Assembly: GCF_004193775.1 (NCBI RefSeq)
Contig: NC_041016.1
Coordinates: forward strand, 43,325,522 to 43,389,521
From: Glycine soja
Lineage: Eukaryota > Streptophyta > Magnoliopsida > Fabales > Fabaceae
Reading direction: 5' to 3'
Length of the DNA stretch: 64,000 bases
Shown: piece after piece, positions 53,013 to 64,000 of the stretch
Layout of the letters: each line of letters starts with the position of its first letter
How positions within the stretch are numbered: the stretch's first letter is position 1
Notes under the pieces: model-generated
Database searches by the model: none
Told to the model about the DNA's origin: nothing
The model's input: only the letters and a program-made list of their open reading frames with translations
Made by a program: the position numbers and the translations under genes

Positions 53013-54547
53013 TGTTAATTAATTTTGGCAAGTGCACCAAATCGTTACAAGTAGTAAACCTCGGAAGTCCGAGTATCGTGTCCACAGGGATTTTATTGCA
53101 CTTATTAAATACTTTTCAATTTGTAAGTGAAAGTAAAATAGTAAAAACAGGAATGAAAGTAGGAATAGAGTGTTATCGCAAAAACAATTACGTAAAAAGG
53201 AAAAACTATTGATAAAGATGCCAAGACCAGACAAACCCAATTGACCTACGATGCATGTAAATATGATATTCATTATCAATGAAATGGTATTAGTTCTACC
53301 CACATCTGTTGACTACTTGCCCCTGATGCCTCACGTTGGCAAGCCTATTTTAACTACCTATCTCTCAAATGCCTTTGCGAAGATTCAATAATTAAAATGC
53401 ATTAAGATTAAGTTCTTGATGTTGTTTGAATGCATGGGTAGTGGGTTATCATTCTATGCCTAGCAATGCTAACCCAAGGATTCTTTTCTTAAGATGTTCT
53501 ATTAAGTGTTACCCTTTCCCAAGCGTATAACCCCTAAAACTGATGCATGCATTGAATCTTAAATATTTATTGGGAATTACCCTCTCCCGAGCGAATAAAA
53601 CCCAAAAAGAGATCTAAAAATGAATGCAAGAATACAAGAAAAGAAATAGAACAGAAAAACCTGGAATAAATTCCTTTGCATTGATAACTCTCTTGAAGCT
53701 CATTGTACATCGTTGGCTTTTTAGGCCTGCCAGGCCCTAGCTAGGGGATTAGCCACTCATGGTCATTGAGGGCTTACAATTGGGGATGAAAGGAAGAATG
53801 GGCTAATAAAACAAAGAATAAGAAGAGAGGAAGGAAAGCTCAGGCTTAAAGTACTGAGAGTAGTGCTCTGAGACAGGATAATGTTTCCTTGGGACTACCT
53901 CTCTATTTATAGTTGCTGAAGTGGGCTTATGGGCCTTCGTAGTCGCGCTCAGTGCCACACCTCGCGCTTAGCGCGTTCAGATCGCGCGCTGGGCGCGCCA
54001 TGCACGCTGGGCCTGTGCTTCTGTTGGATCGCGCGCTGGGCACCTAGCTGGGCTTAGCGCGCGTAACGGTTTCTGCCTTCGTGCTTAACGACACGCTCAG
54101 CGCCTGCAGTTAGTTGCTCGCTTAGCGCCTGATGCGCGCTTAGCGCCCCTGTTGGGCTGGACCTGCTTCAGAATTTCTTCTTTTTCTTCCTTTCTGTTGC
54201 CACTTTTGCTAAATGTATCCTCATTTTTCGCATCTGCAACCAGAAATTCAATTTAATTAATTTTCTCAACTTTTAATTACAAATAACTGAGGGCGAGCCC
54301 TGGTGCAGCGGTAAAGTTGTGCCTTGGTGACTTGTTGGTCATGAGTTCGAATCCGGAAACAGCCTCTTTGCATATGCAAGGGTAAGGCTGCGTACAACAT
54401 CCCTCCCCCATACCTTCGCATAGCGAAGAGCTTCCGGGCAATGGGGTACGAAGTTTTTTTAATTACAAATAACTGCTAAATAATTAATTTTAAGCCAAAA
54501 TTTGACTATTTAACTCCTATAAATTCACAATTATTTAGCAGTTATCA
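53013..54547 (-). repeat. Right LTR of element F (minus orientation)
   Basis: The reverse complement of the left LTR over its length, except for the SINE and its duplication (54290-54475). It is about 1349 bp without them. Confidence 0.85.
54290..54460 (+). mobile_element. Au-type SINE
   Basis: It begins AGGGCGAGCCCTGGTGCAGC and contains an A-box-like TGGTGCAGCGG and B-box GAGTTCGAATCC (54343-54354). It ends in ATGGGGTACGAAGTTTTTTT. The body, with CTCTTTGCATATGCAAGGG and CCATACCTTCGCATAGCGAA, is that of the plant Au SINE family. A 15-bp duplication AATTACAAATAACTG flanks it (54275-54289 and 54461-54475). The left LTR of F has the empty site near 50772-50790, so it inserted after F formed. 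Confidence 0.93.
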
Positions 54548-54990
54548 GTTGCATATGAAATAAAATGAAGTCATCTCCGACTATTTCTCTAGAATTTTAA
54601 CATTCACAAATCAACTTAAAAGAAATGGTGAAAATATTGATGATCTAAAAATTATGGAGAAAAAAATTCTTAGACCGTTAGATCCAAAGTTCAAACATAT
54701 TGTCACCATCATCGATGAAGCAAAAGATTTGTAGGCTATAACCATTGATCAAATTTTGGGCTCATTACAAGCTTATTAAAAAAAGAAATGGATCATGGAA
54801 CAACTACTCAATACACATGTTTATTCAACCAACAAAGAAAGTAGTCAAAATAATAGAAGCCAACAAGGATGAGGTTGTAGTGAAGATCGAGGAAGAGGAC
54901 GAGGTCATGGACAAGGACAAGGTAATGAGAAAGGCTCAACAAATTTCAAAGAGGGGAAATTCATTTGTTAGAGAAAATAGATTACATATA
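54548..54990 (+). pseudogene. Element G: gag, 3' part
   Basis: After element F the frame continues with HMK-like residues, then shifting frames of SRILTFTNQLKRNGENIDD, then DPKFKHIVTIIDEAKDL, then ITIDQILGSLQAY. Then an RGRGRGHGQGQGN stretch is encoded around 54880-54930. This is the C-terminal half of copia gag. No zinc knuckle or pol follows. Confidence 0.75.
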
Positions 54991-56226
54991 TTAAAAGCTA
55001 TTGCATGTTTTTCTATTTTAAATGAAATATTTTGGATTATGTTATAATAAGTAATAATGGTAAAGAATCAATCATATAATTTATTTCACTTAACAACATT
55101 TTTAATTAATTCCAAATATTCTACTTGTTCAATCTTTTAAATTGAATCATAAAGCAAAATATTTCGATAACTTTCCAAACATAAAAATAATATGCACACT
55201 TTCTATCATTTTGATTTAATCCATTTAAAAAACTCAATTTGATTTAATATTCAGATATTATTCTAGTATACTTATTTTTGTTGTTGTTGTTTTAGTTGGC
55301 AATAATCGGCCTTGAGTTGAAGGAAATATTCATTCAAAAAGGTATAGGTGAGACTCAATAATTAATTAATATATCATTTGTTTAAATATTTAATTTTAAA
55401 AAATAATTAAATCATTTAGAGTAAGTTTTTCTTTTGTTAGAATTTACTTGACTAATGCTAAATATTCTTATATGGATGGAGTGAATCGGGTGACACCTCC
55501 CACAAGCAGAGTGTCACTTTGACTAACATATCTTAAATTTTATCATAACCAAAATTGCCCGAAATCAACAAATAATTTTTCATTTTTAATTTTCTCAAAA
55601 AACTCATTTTTGTTAAAAAAAAATCATTCTATCATAAATTCTCTTACAAAAAGACCATACATATGGTATCTGTTATCTAATGGACAATGCAATGAGTTTT
55701 CCGGTGAGCAAAACCTTAATACACTCTTTTCAAAATAGATTTAAGTTACTTAGATGACTATATTTACTGTCTTTTTGAATGTTGTGTTTCATTTAATGTG
55801 GAATAGAAATAGCTCTAATAGTAACTTTGATTTTGGTACAAGCTAAACAAGAAAAGTTAGTTAACTTATCAAAACTAGTATCGAAGTAGTTAAATAAAAG
55901 AAGGTAGAATAAGTCTAACCTGCATTAAGAAAGAGAAAAAAAAAAACCTATTGGTATAAATTGATACTGCCACCATTGGTGTTTGACTCTCTCCCCTCAA
56001 CTTTTGGTGATTTGATATCCCATACATTTAATGCACATCAAAATAGGAAGAAGCCTATTTCTCAACAAACATCTTATCAAAGTTCCATTAGAAGAATACT
56101 CAAGAGCCACGAAGAACAACGCTACAAATGCAGAGAATTCTAGCATGCTCTTTGTTACTGGATGATCTCTAATATGCTATGAGCTGTCCTATCCTTTGTA
56201 TTCAAAAAGTTATTTGTATTCAATGA
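54990..56226. other. Gene-free stretch
   Basis: AT-rich. A short frame at 55961-56143 (FDSLPSTFGDLISHTFNAHQ) is faintly like the middle of a copia gag, but I would not call it. No ends or repeats are evident. Confidence 0.45.
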
Positions 56227-56467
56227 TGTTAGAAAAAAGATGCAGCAGGAAGAAGATGCATGCATGGCGTTAGTTAGTTTAGCGATCCGTTAACTGCATG
56301 AGCTGGTAGTTAGAGTTGTTTGAGGGTTCGTTAATACTCACTGTAGCTTGTATAAAAGCTTGAAGCATGTACGAATAATGCAGAGAATTATTTCAATGAA
56401 AGTTTAGTTGCAAAGGAGGGACCTTGACCTCGAACCATGGCTTATTCTTCTTTCTTCCTTGCGTTAG
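56227..56467 (+). repeat. Possible LTR of another element, host of element E
   Basis: It starts TGTTAGAAAAAAG and includes a TATA-like TTGTATAAAAGC near 56349 and AATTATTTCAATGAAAG further on. A sequence with a similar start (TGTTAGGAAGCC) and similar order lies at 63045-63260. The similarity is weak and the unit is not proven. Confidence 0.3.
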
Positions 56468-56643
56468 TGTAAAAATACTTAAGGGGTTTCTTAGACTATT
56501 ATTATTCTTCTTTCTTCCTAGCAGTTAACCCTAGAAAATTCTCCTATAAAGCCCAATTACAATTTAGCCCTTAATCGTTAATTATTTACTTATTAGTCCC
56601 TACATAAGTCACATGCCTCTCACATGAGACATAAATTCTAACA
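56468..56643 (-). repeat. 3' LTR of element E, internally deleted
   Basis: Both ends match the right LTR, but about 290 bp of the middle is replaced by TATTATTCTTCTTTCTTCCT. The 18-base core TTATTCTTCTTTCTTCCT also lies just outside the LTR at 56442-56459. Confidence 0.8.
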
Positions 56644-56659
56644 TTCTCCCACTTGGCAC

Positions 56660-57524
56660 ATGTGACATTAATAAATATTATGGACTAAATAAATAAATAG
56701 ATTAACTAACATAATGCGCTTTAAAAATGACTAAATTGTTTTGTACATTGGGTACATCATAGTTTCATGATTAAGAATATGAACCAATTCGAGTTATGGC
56801 GGTTGTACATCATCTAATCGACATAGTCTCTTTCATGTACTACAAATTAGTCTTCTCCTTAATATGACCATTAGTTAGGAGTACATAATTGATCCAACAT
56901 AATGTCTTCATTCAAGACAAAACCTGTTAACATTACTCTAACACAAACATGCATGCAAACATAAAGAACAAGTAATCAGAAACATATCATAATTGAGCTC
57001 AGAGTGTCAGCAAAATTACATAAGGTAAATTACACTTAATGATCATCAATAACAATAATGCCCATACTTTCAACATGTTCTATAATGTCTTGGGCAATAA
57101 TCCCTTATTTAAAGGGTCAACTATCATAAGGTTTGTGCTAATATGTTCTATTGACACTCTTTGTTTCTGAACTTCTTCCTTCACGACAAAGTACCTCAAT
57201 TTCATATGCTTAGCACCCTTAGAGTACTTGTCATTCTTACAAAAAATATTGCTGCGGAGTTATCACAATACATTTTCAGCAGTCAGCAATACTGTCGACA
57301 ATTCCAAGCCCTGAAATAAAGTTCCACAGCCAATTAGCCTGAATTGTAGCCTCAAAACATACTACAAGTTCAGCTCTCAGATACAACAACAACTGATGCA
57401 TACAAAATTACTTTCATTTGTTTTCGTTCCTTATCATTTCTAGGACATTGTGCGAGACTAACTCTGTCTCATTTCTAAATTAGAATAGGCGATGTTAAAC
57501 ACCTTTCCATCTTGAATCTCTCTA
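56660..57524 (-). pseudogene. Element E: RNase H end of pol and 3' untranslated part
   Basis: The plus-strand text around 57040-57420 is the reverse of a copia RNase H end; CCCTTATTTAAAGGGTCAACTATCATAAG is the counterpart of the usual MIADPLTKGL with changes. No long frame remains. Confidence 0.6.
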
Positions 57525-58566
57525 TCACTTTATCGATATATATACTTTCTGAGATAAGCCTAACAATCCTTGTGATTTATTATGAAATATTTCTATCCCT
57601 ATCACATAGCTTACCTCACCCATATCTTTCACTTCAAAGTTTCTAGAGAGAAATTTCTTAGTCTCATGAAGAAGACCAAGATCGTTAGTTGCAAGCAAGA
57701 TATCATCAATATACAGAATTAGAAAAATAACCTTACTCCCACTGACCTTCAGATACATACACCGATAAGCAGTATTTGCCTTAAATCTAAAGGAAATAAT
57801 GGTATCATTAAACCTCAAATACCATTGGCGAGAAGTTCGCTTTAAGACTGTATATTGATTTCTTTAGTTTGCACATCATGTGTTCCTTTCCTTCAGTTGA
57901 GAACTCCATTAGTTGGTCCATATAAACATTCTCCTCTAAATCTCCATTTAGAAAGGCAGTTTTCACATCCATCTGATGTTGCTCCAAGTCATAATGGGCT
58001 ACTAATGCCATGATAATCCTGAAAAAATCCTTTCGTGAGACCGGTGAAAACGTCTCTTTATGATCAATGCCATCCTTTTGAGTAAATCCCTTAGCAATAA
58101 GTCTAGCCTTGTAATGTTTAAGGTTGCCATGAGAGTCACGTTTAGTCTTGAAGACCCACTTACAACCAACTCTCTTACAACCCTTTGGTAATTCTACAAG
58201 ATCCCAAACTCCATTATGTTCCATGGAATTTATCTCTTCTTTCATGGCATTTAACCACTTCTCAGAATTATCACAACTTATAGCTTGTGAAAACGAAACT
58301 GGATCATTATCATTAATGCTTAAATTTGTTTCTATTTCATGTAGGTACACCACATAATCATTCGAAATAGCTGGTCTCCTTTCTCTTTGAGACCTCCTTA
58401 ATGCTACTTCTTGTGGTTCTTCCATAATAGGTTCATTATGCATCATGGGTTCATTATTGTGTTGCTCCTCTTCATTTATTTTGTAACAACAACTAAAAGG
58501 AGCAATCACCTTACTACTAGAGGCCCAAGCTAAAAGGACTAGCACTCTAACTTCTTTAATTTCCAC
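57525..58566 (-). pseudogene. Element E: reverse transcriptase
   Basis: In order: RRSQRERRPAISNDYVVYL, WLNAMKEEINSMEHNGVWDL, VGCKWVFKTKRDSHG, YKARLIAKGFTQKDGIDHKE, HQMDVKTAFLNGDLEENVYM. After a frameshift at about 57815 come the AYRCMYLKVSGSKVIFL strand and ILYIDDILLATND, with both catalytic Asp kept (YIDD), and YVIGIEIFHNKSQGLLGLSQ. The stretch between, normally YGLKQASRQWYLKF, is damaged (SIYSLKANFSPMVFEV). Confidence 0.85.
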
Positions 58567-59825
58567 TTCTTGTGGAACTGCACTCCTACTGATTTCACCA
58601 TTTCTATGAACCTTGCATTTCCAGTTTTAACAATTCTCATACTATGATTAGGACAATAAAACATATACCCCTTTGATTTTTCTGGATAACCAATGAAATA
58701 TTCACTGATTGTTCTTGCATCCAATTTTCTTTCTTGCGGATTATAAATCCTTATTTCTGCCTGGCAACCCTAAACATGCAAGTGCTTTATACTAGGTGTC
58801 CTATTTGTCCACAGTTCAAAGGTGTCTTTGGAACTACCTTACTAGGAACCCTATTCAACAAATACATGACAGTTTTCAAGGCATTCATCCACAAAGATAC
58901 GGGTAAAGTCAAATTGATTAACATACTCCTAATCATATTCATTAAAGTTCTATTACGCCTTTCTGATACACCATTTTGTTGTGGCATACCGGACATTGTG
59001 TATTGTACACAAATGCCACGTTTCTGAAGAAGCTTAGCAAATGGACCTGGGTGTTGCCTAGTTTCATCATATCTTCCGTAATACTCACCACCTCTATCAT
59101 ATACCCCTTTGATTTTTCTGGATAACCAATGAAATATTCACTGATTGTTCTTGCATCCAATTTTCTTTCTTGCGGATTATAAATCCTTATTTCTGCCTGG
59201 CAACCCTAAACATGTAGGTGCTTTATACTAGGTGTCCTATTTGTCCACAGTTCAAAGGTGTCTTTGGAACTGCCTTACTAGGAACCCTATTCAACAAATA
59301 CATGACAGTTTTCAAGGCATTCATCCACAAAGATACGGGTAAATTCAAATTGATTAACATACTCCTAATCATATCCATTAAAGTTCTATTACGCCTTTCT
59401 GATACACCATTTTGTTGTGGTATACCGGACATTGTGTATTGTACACAAATGCCACGTTTCTGAAGAAGCTTAGCAAATGGACCTGGGTGTTGCCTAGTTT
59501 CATCATATCTTCCGTAATACTCATCGCCTCTATCATATCCAATAATTTTCACATTTCTGTCTAATTACCTTTTTACTTCATTCTAGTAAATTTCTAAGGC
59601 ATCCATTGTCTGAGAAATCTCAGGCAGTAAGTAGACATAACCATAACATGAATAATTATCAATAATGGTGATAAAGTATACTTCCCTTCCGAAAGAACTA
59701 ACATCAAAAGGTCCACAAATATCAGTGTGCACAATTTCAAGAAGTTGAGTGCTTCTTGTAGCTCCTTTCTTTGTATGTTTTGCTTGTTTTCCCTTAATAC
59801 AACCCACACAAATATTTAGATCCAT
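58567..59825 (-). pseudogene. Element E: integrase with an internal 436-bp tandem duplication
   Basis: The N-terminal part reads CVGCIKGKQAKHTKKGA and IVHTDICGPFDVSSFGREVY (first catalytic Asp in HTD). Next comes YDRGDEYYGRYDE (second Asp region), then SGIPQQNGVSERRNRTLMDM (catalytic Glu in SERRN). Then MNALKTVMYLLNRVPSK and the C-terminal DARTISEYFIGYPEKSKGY occur twice because of the tandem duplication. Frameshifts add to the damage. Confidence 0.85.
58665..59536. repeat. 436-bp tandem duplication in the integrase of E
   Basis: Unit 1 is 58665-59100 and unit 2 59101-59536, both beginning ATACCCCTTTGATTTTTCTG and ending CGxCTCTATCAT. They differ at only a few bases, for example AACTACC against AACTGCC near the middle. 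Confidence 0.88.
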
Positions 59826-60300
59826 AAAATCTAGAAAGCAGATCGTTCATTCACTAAACTACGTTTAGTGTCAACATTATGATGCAGAGTTAAAACAGTT
59901 TCAACATAAAAACTGTCTATTTCCAATTTATATAAACCATCACAAGAATACCAGTACCAATGAGATGATTATGCTTAAATAAATTGAAACATCCATTACC
60001 AAAATTAAAAGAGTATGTAGTAACATCAAGTTTAGATAATGAAACTAAATTTCTAGATAAACTAGGTACATAAGGAGTTTCCAATAAATCTTAACGATGT
60101 CCAGTGTTGAGTTTTAAACAATAAGTCTCAACTGTTTCCACTGGAGCTTTCACTTCATTCCCTATGAAAATGAACTTCTCATTTGGGCTTATGGTTTGGA
60201 TTGTAAGGAATCTCTGCATAATGTTAGAAACATGAGTCATACATCTAGAATTAATCCATCATGTATCATGAGAAACTACAGTTAATTTTGATTCAAAACA
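59826..60300 (-). pseudogene. Element E: protease and linker
   Basis: Around 60090-60280 the minus strand reads WINSRCMTHVSNIMQRFLTI and NEKFIFIGNEVKAPVETVET. The copia protease active-site motif DSG is NSR here, so the catalytic Asp is lost. The GAG-pre-integrase part is present but frameshifted. Confidence 0.75.
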
Positions 60301-61145
60301 TACATGAGCATTAAGCTCACCATTCTTTTCGAACCAAGACTTACACTTTAGGCAATCCCTTTGGAAATGTCTTGATTTCACAAAATTGACAATTATTGCC
60401 CTTTGATACCTTTCTTCTGGATTTGCAAAGAGTCGTCATTGTTCTTTAATGACCCTTTGCCTTTATCATGCTTCTTCATAAATTTCTTTTCAAGCTCCTT
60501 GATTCCCTTGGTGGCTTACATAATGGACTAAGTGACTTCCTTGATTCTTAAGTATCGTTTCTTCCTGAACTAACATACTGTGTAATTCATGCACATTCCA
60601 TTTATCTTTCATGGTATTATAGTTCATTTAGAACGGACCAAACTCAGACGGTAATGAGTTTAGAATAAACTGAACAAGAAAGTTCTCATTCACAACCATT
60701 ATATTCCTAAGGTCTTAAGTCTTGCTACAATGTTTGTCATCTCAATGACATGTTCATACATAGTACGTGAACCATCAAATTTCATGGTGGCCAATGTACT
60801 CATTAATGTCCCAGCAGCAGACTTATCAGTTGTTTGAGAACACTCTCCCACTAATCCCATAAACCTTTTTTTTAGCACTTTCGATTTTAGGGAGAGTTGT
60901 CTTAATACTGTCTGCAACAATCATTCTCATCAACATTAGGCTGAGTCTGTTATATCTTTTCCAAGCTTTATAATGAACTTTCTCTTCATTGCTACTAGCA
61001 TAAATAATAGTAACAAACTTCTCTTCCAACATAGCAAGATCATGATCCAAAACACCGAGGTGAAATTGGACTTGCTCATTTCAGTCAGAGAAGTTAAGCC
61101 CATTAAAATTGGCACAAATGATACATAAGAATCCAATGAATTCAA
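60301..61145 (-). pseudogene. Element E: gag
   Basis: The capsid part has SLDSYVSFVPILMGLTSLTE, then in other frames MDHDLAMLEEKFVTIIYA and HYKAWKRYNRLSLMLMRM, then GTLMSTLATMKFDGSRTMYEHVIEMT. The zinc knuckle near 60350-60400 is broken by a frameshift (CQFCE.. then RHFQRDCLKC). Probably untranslatable. Confidence 0.75.
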
Positions 61146-62439
61146 AACATGTATTACAAAATAAAATTCACATAAGTGTTTTGAGACATAAAATACATGT
61201 CATACATATGATTCATCCATATAACAGTCAATGTATATTGATGTTCTCCTTTGAGTGATACACCAATACACAACATACAAACATAATGATGCTAATAAAA
61301 TTTCAACATTATTTGGCAATTAAATATGCACCAATTAGTAGTATCTATTTCCTTTGGGCATATAAATAAAACTAATGATACACACAAATCGCCTACAATT
61401 ATATTCATTAATTATAAGAACAACTAATCAACCTTTGGGCGATTCATAAATGCCTTATAACAATGAATTTCAATTACCCATAAACCAATAATCATATAAT
61501 TTAGCATCCATTATTCTATGAGTAATTGAAATAATCATTAATTTTGGAATTAAATAACCTTACAAATTTGGCCACTTTGGTGACTAACAAATTCAACATA
61601 CATTTAATTCCAACCAAATATAATTGAAATTAAATAACCTTACAAATTTGGCCACTTTGGTGACTAACAAATTCAACATACATTTAATTCCAACCAAATA
61701 TATATGGCCTGCACATACTTATTGCTATTAACAATTCATAACCATTCTATTAATTTCATTCCAGGCCATAAAATAATATTTGCATTTATTTGTGTTTTTA
61801 CATTCAAACACGTTCAAACAAATATGTAGCATACATATATATTTACTGCTACCAATAATCACAAAACATTCACATTAATTTAATTATAGAACATAAACTT
61901 TCAATCCTTTAATCACGTTCAACAATAATTTTTCGGGAAAAAAAAAGATCGAGTGGGATTGGAAATAGCAAACATAAGGTTGCAAATAGCAATTTCCAAA
62001 ATTTCCTATACGGCTAGCATCCCTGCGCAACTTTTCAAAATTGGAATTAAATCTTTACGTTAATGGCACGCTTCCTTTCTTTCACCATTAGAAGTAAAAA
62101 CTTTCTCCAAATTTAATATATACATGTCGTGCAACTTTCTCTCCGATAATCATAAATTTTCAAATAATTTTTCTCCAAAAATTGGTATTCAACAATAATA
62201 AAATATTGCCAATAAAACAATACATGCAGCGGAAAATAAAATTCCTAAATTTCATAACTAGGATTTATGCATAATTGGGAAAAATTAAATTATCCCTAAA
62301 TTTCATAATTAGGGTTCATACATAATTGAGAGAAATTAAATTATCCTTAAATTTCATAATTAGGGTTCATGCATAATTGAGAAAAATTAAATCATTCTTG
62401 GAGAATCATAAATTTCATAACACATGCTCTGATACCACA
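61146..62439 (-). other. Leader of element E with short tandem repeats
   Basis: It contains a duplicated 80-bp unit (61551-61630 and 61631-61710) and about three copies of a roughly 50-bp unit around CTAAATTTCATAATTAGGGTT (62250-62400). Ends in the reversed primer-binding site near 62426-62437. No gene. Confidence 0.7.
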
Positions 62440-62906
62440 TGAAAAATACTTAAGGGATTTCTTAGACTATCAATTATTGGAAACAACAGGATCTTGAAAC
62501 CTATGATTCTCACAAATAATCAATAAACAATAGATAATATTTTGTGTACCTTTCTCCATAGGAAGACTTGTACCTTTCTTTTATAGGAACTTCTCTCCGG
62601 TGCACTTTGATTTCCTTGAAAGAGGAGCGAAATAAGATTTCACTTCCTTTAGCCTTTCTTTTTTGCCTCTCTCCGTTCGTGATGATTATGGGTGAAAGAG
62701 AACACTTTTCTGGTAAGGAAGGGGACCTTATTTCACGTTAGTGGGTATTGACCTCCTTTTATAACCACTACTCCCATCAAGTAGCAGTTAACCCTATAAA
62801 CTTCTCTTATAAAGTCCAATTACAATTTAACCCTTAATCGTTAATTATATACTTATTAGTCCCTACATAAGTCACATGCCTCTCACATGAGACATAAATT
62901 CTAACA
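62440..62906 (-). repeat. 5' LTR of element E
   Basis: The full-length copy, TGAAAAATAC to AATTCTAACA, with GTTAA following at 62907-62911. Confidence 0.82.
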
Positions 62907-64000
62907 GTTAATTCTCACACCAACGCATAACAATTGGTCCGACCTGTCGTATATGGCTGACACAAGCTAAACTTCTGTTTTACTCATATTCAGTTTTTTG
63001 CACCCAACACCTTGAGGACGAGGTGTTTTTGATGGGTTAGGAAATGTTAGGAAGCCAAAGTATAATAATCAACATGTGTAGTTAGTTTATTCTCTTGAGT
63101 TAGTTACCAACAAGTTTGTTAAATCTGTTAGTTTGTTGGGTTACAATAAAGCTGCAGTATATGAAGCTGCAAGCAAATGAATAAGACTATGAAAAAAGCT
63201 TATTCCCATAGTCTCTCTCTTCAGGAGGTAACCTTGCATTGAACCAAGGTATCACAGTCCACTGCCCATAACAATGGTTAACTTGTAAACATTCACTTTG
63301 TGAGTAATCTTTCAAAGACATATCTTCATAAAAGCCTATAAAGGCTTAGAGAAATAAATATTATTTGGGTGGTTATCTTGGACCAAGATAATGTTGCCGT
63401 AAAACTTACAGAGATTTCGAGAATACTTGGTGTTGTAAGTAGTTTGCTTAATTAGTGAAAATCTTTCAGCTAGAAGAGATTAAACGTAGCTCTTGTTATA
63501 GAGTGAACCAGGATTTATCCTTGAATGTTTTATCTCCCTATTATTTTTATCTCTCACTTTACATTTGTAGACAATCTATTTTTGAAAGTGCTTGAACAAA
63601 AGAAAACCTTTTTGTATGTGAAAAAGTTTTAAAATACATAGCACATAATTAAAACCCCCATTCTTGTGCATTCTCTTTTTATTTTAAGACTACAAACTGG
63701 GACATAATGAAGATCAAAGTTAGTATCTAATGGTTGTTGATCTTCCACAGCAATCTTGAGTCAAAATTAATTTGAAGAAACTCTTTTCTTAATCATTCTA
63801 ATGTTGAAGACTTTATCTTAATTTATCAAATTTGGACAAGTAACAAATGCTACATGACACCATACTTCTTTTTAATGCTGAAGATTTTTTTATTTTAATT
63901 TATTTCAAAGGTCTTATATTTAATTTGTTTTGGAAAGTACTTGTGAAATTTTCACTTTTTTCTATTTACTTATATCGCACAATGACATTAAATATAACAT
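62907..64000. other. Right end of the window, possible gypsy 3' end then AT-rich DNA
   Basis: At 63009-63035 the plus strand reads LEDEVFLMG and a stop, which resembles the very end of some Ty3-gypsy pol genes. A purine-rich GATGGGTTAGGAAA leads to TGTTAGGAAG (63045), a possible LTR start. Beyond about 63260 I see nothing that can be named. Confidence 0.3.

Larger units (their letters stand above)
50694..54547 (-). mobile_element. Gypsy-type derivative F with inverted LTRs
   Basis: The left LTR (50694-52033) reads in plus orientation and the right LTR (53013-54547, with a SINE inside) in minus orientation. Between them lie a minus-strand gag ORF and one full primer-binding site. The host duplicated GTTG(T/C) (50689-50693 and 54548-54552), so the whole inverted structure looks like one insertion. 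Protease, RT, RNase H and integrase are all missing. An inverted LTR arrangement is not a normal retrotransposon and suggests an aberrant reverse-transcription or self-integration product. It interrupts the gag of element G. Confidence 0.8.
56468..62906 (-). mobile_element. Decayed Ty1-copia element E
   Basis: Right LTR 62440-62906 (467 bp) and a left LTR cut down to 176 bp (56468-56643). The reversed polypurine tract ATTCTCCCACTTGG follows the left LTR at 56643, and the reversed primer-binding site GCTCTGATACCACA precedes the right LTR. The flanks GTTAG (56463) and GTTAA (62907) fit a 5-bp duplication with one change. On the minus strand it carries gag, protease, integrase (with an internal duplication), RT and RNase H, all broken. 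Confidence 0.85.

Noticed and set aside
54290..54460. Possible tRNA gene
   Set aside because: A and B boxes are present, but no cloverleaf can be formed and the body matches an Au-type SINE with target duplication.
50694..54547. Inverted 1.3-kb repeats as ends of a DNA transposon
   Set aside because: The arms have LTR structure (TG..CA ends, TATA-like box, adjacent gypsy primer-binding site) and the interior is a retroviral-type gag; no transposase is present.

Overview
This window looks like a plant nuclear genome, most likely a legume close to soybean (Glycine). The reasons are SIRE-type Ty1-copia elements with an extra ORF after pol, an Au-type SINE, very AT-rich intergenic DNA, and one large intron-less CC-NBS-LRR (CNL) gene. 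Species assignment is inference; no species marker was tested. Only one host gene looks intact, the CNL at 41266-45279. Most of the rest is retrotransposons, gene fossils and duplicated flanks of resistance-gene copies.

Left part (1-22300). Fragments of four unrelated host genes lie close together, with introns or splice sites retained: plastid GAPDH subunit B (about 1373-1793, +), a SERK-like LRR N-terminal exon (2421-2519 continuing at 20571-20612, +), a group-I-like WRKY C-terminal domain exon (21392-21543, -) and a CAX-type cation/proton antiporter exon (21909-21962, +). The LRR exon is split by an old Ty1-copia element, C (2520-20565, -, target duplication TCATG). C in turn received two Sirevirus-type copia elements. 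B (8582-17714, -, duplication TTGTC) has a 1026-codon open pol and a broken env-like ORF3. A (4466-8314, +, duplication CTTTC) is a short non-autonomous derivative whose two 1032-bp LTRs differ at only one base that I can see. A and B carry three dyads of the palindrome GTAATCGATTAC, each dyad spaced 20-21 bp.

Middle part (22500-41265). AT-rich blocks repeat two or three times (about 22500-25540, 29900-31250, 36180-39500). Among them are five decayed copies of the segment that lies just upstream of the CNL gene. A degenerate copia element, D (25543-29294, -), interrupts one block, and the paralogous block near 38940 has the matching empty site.

CNL gene (41266-45279). It is a single exon of 1337 codons with all NB-ARC motifs and a long LRR region containing two identical 213-bp tandem units. 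Its 3' flank (45280-48240) is a two-fold repeat of about 1.3-1.6 kb that is itself built from shorter AT-rich units.

Right part (48260-64000). A copia gag fragment, G (49922-54990, +), is interrupted by a Ty3-gypsy derivative, F (50694-54547), whose two LTRs are in inverted orientation around a gag-only interior. An Au-like SINE sits in one of F's LTRs. Another decayed copia element, E (56468-62906, -), has a 436-bp tandem duplication in its integrase region and short tandem repeats in its leader. The remaining stretches are AT-rich with no gene that I can recognise.
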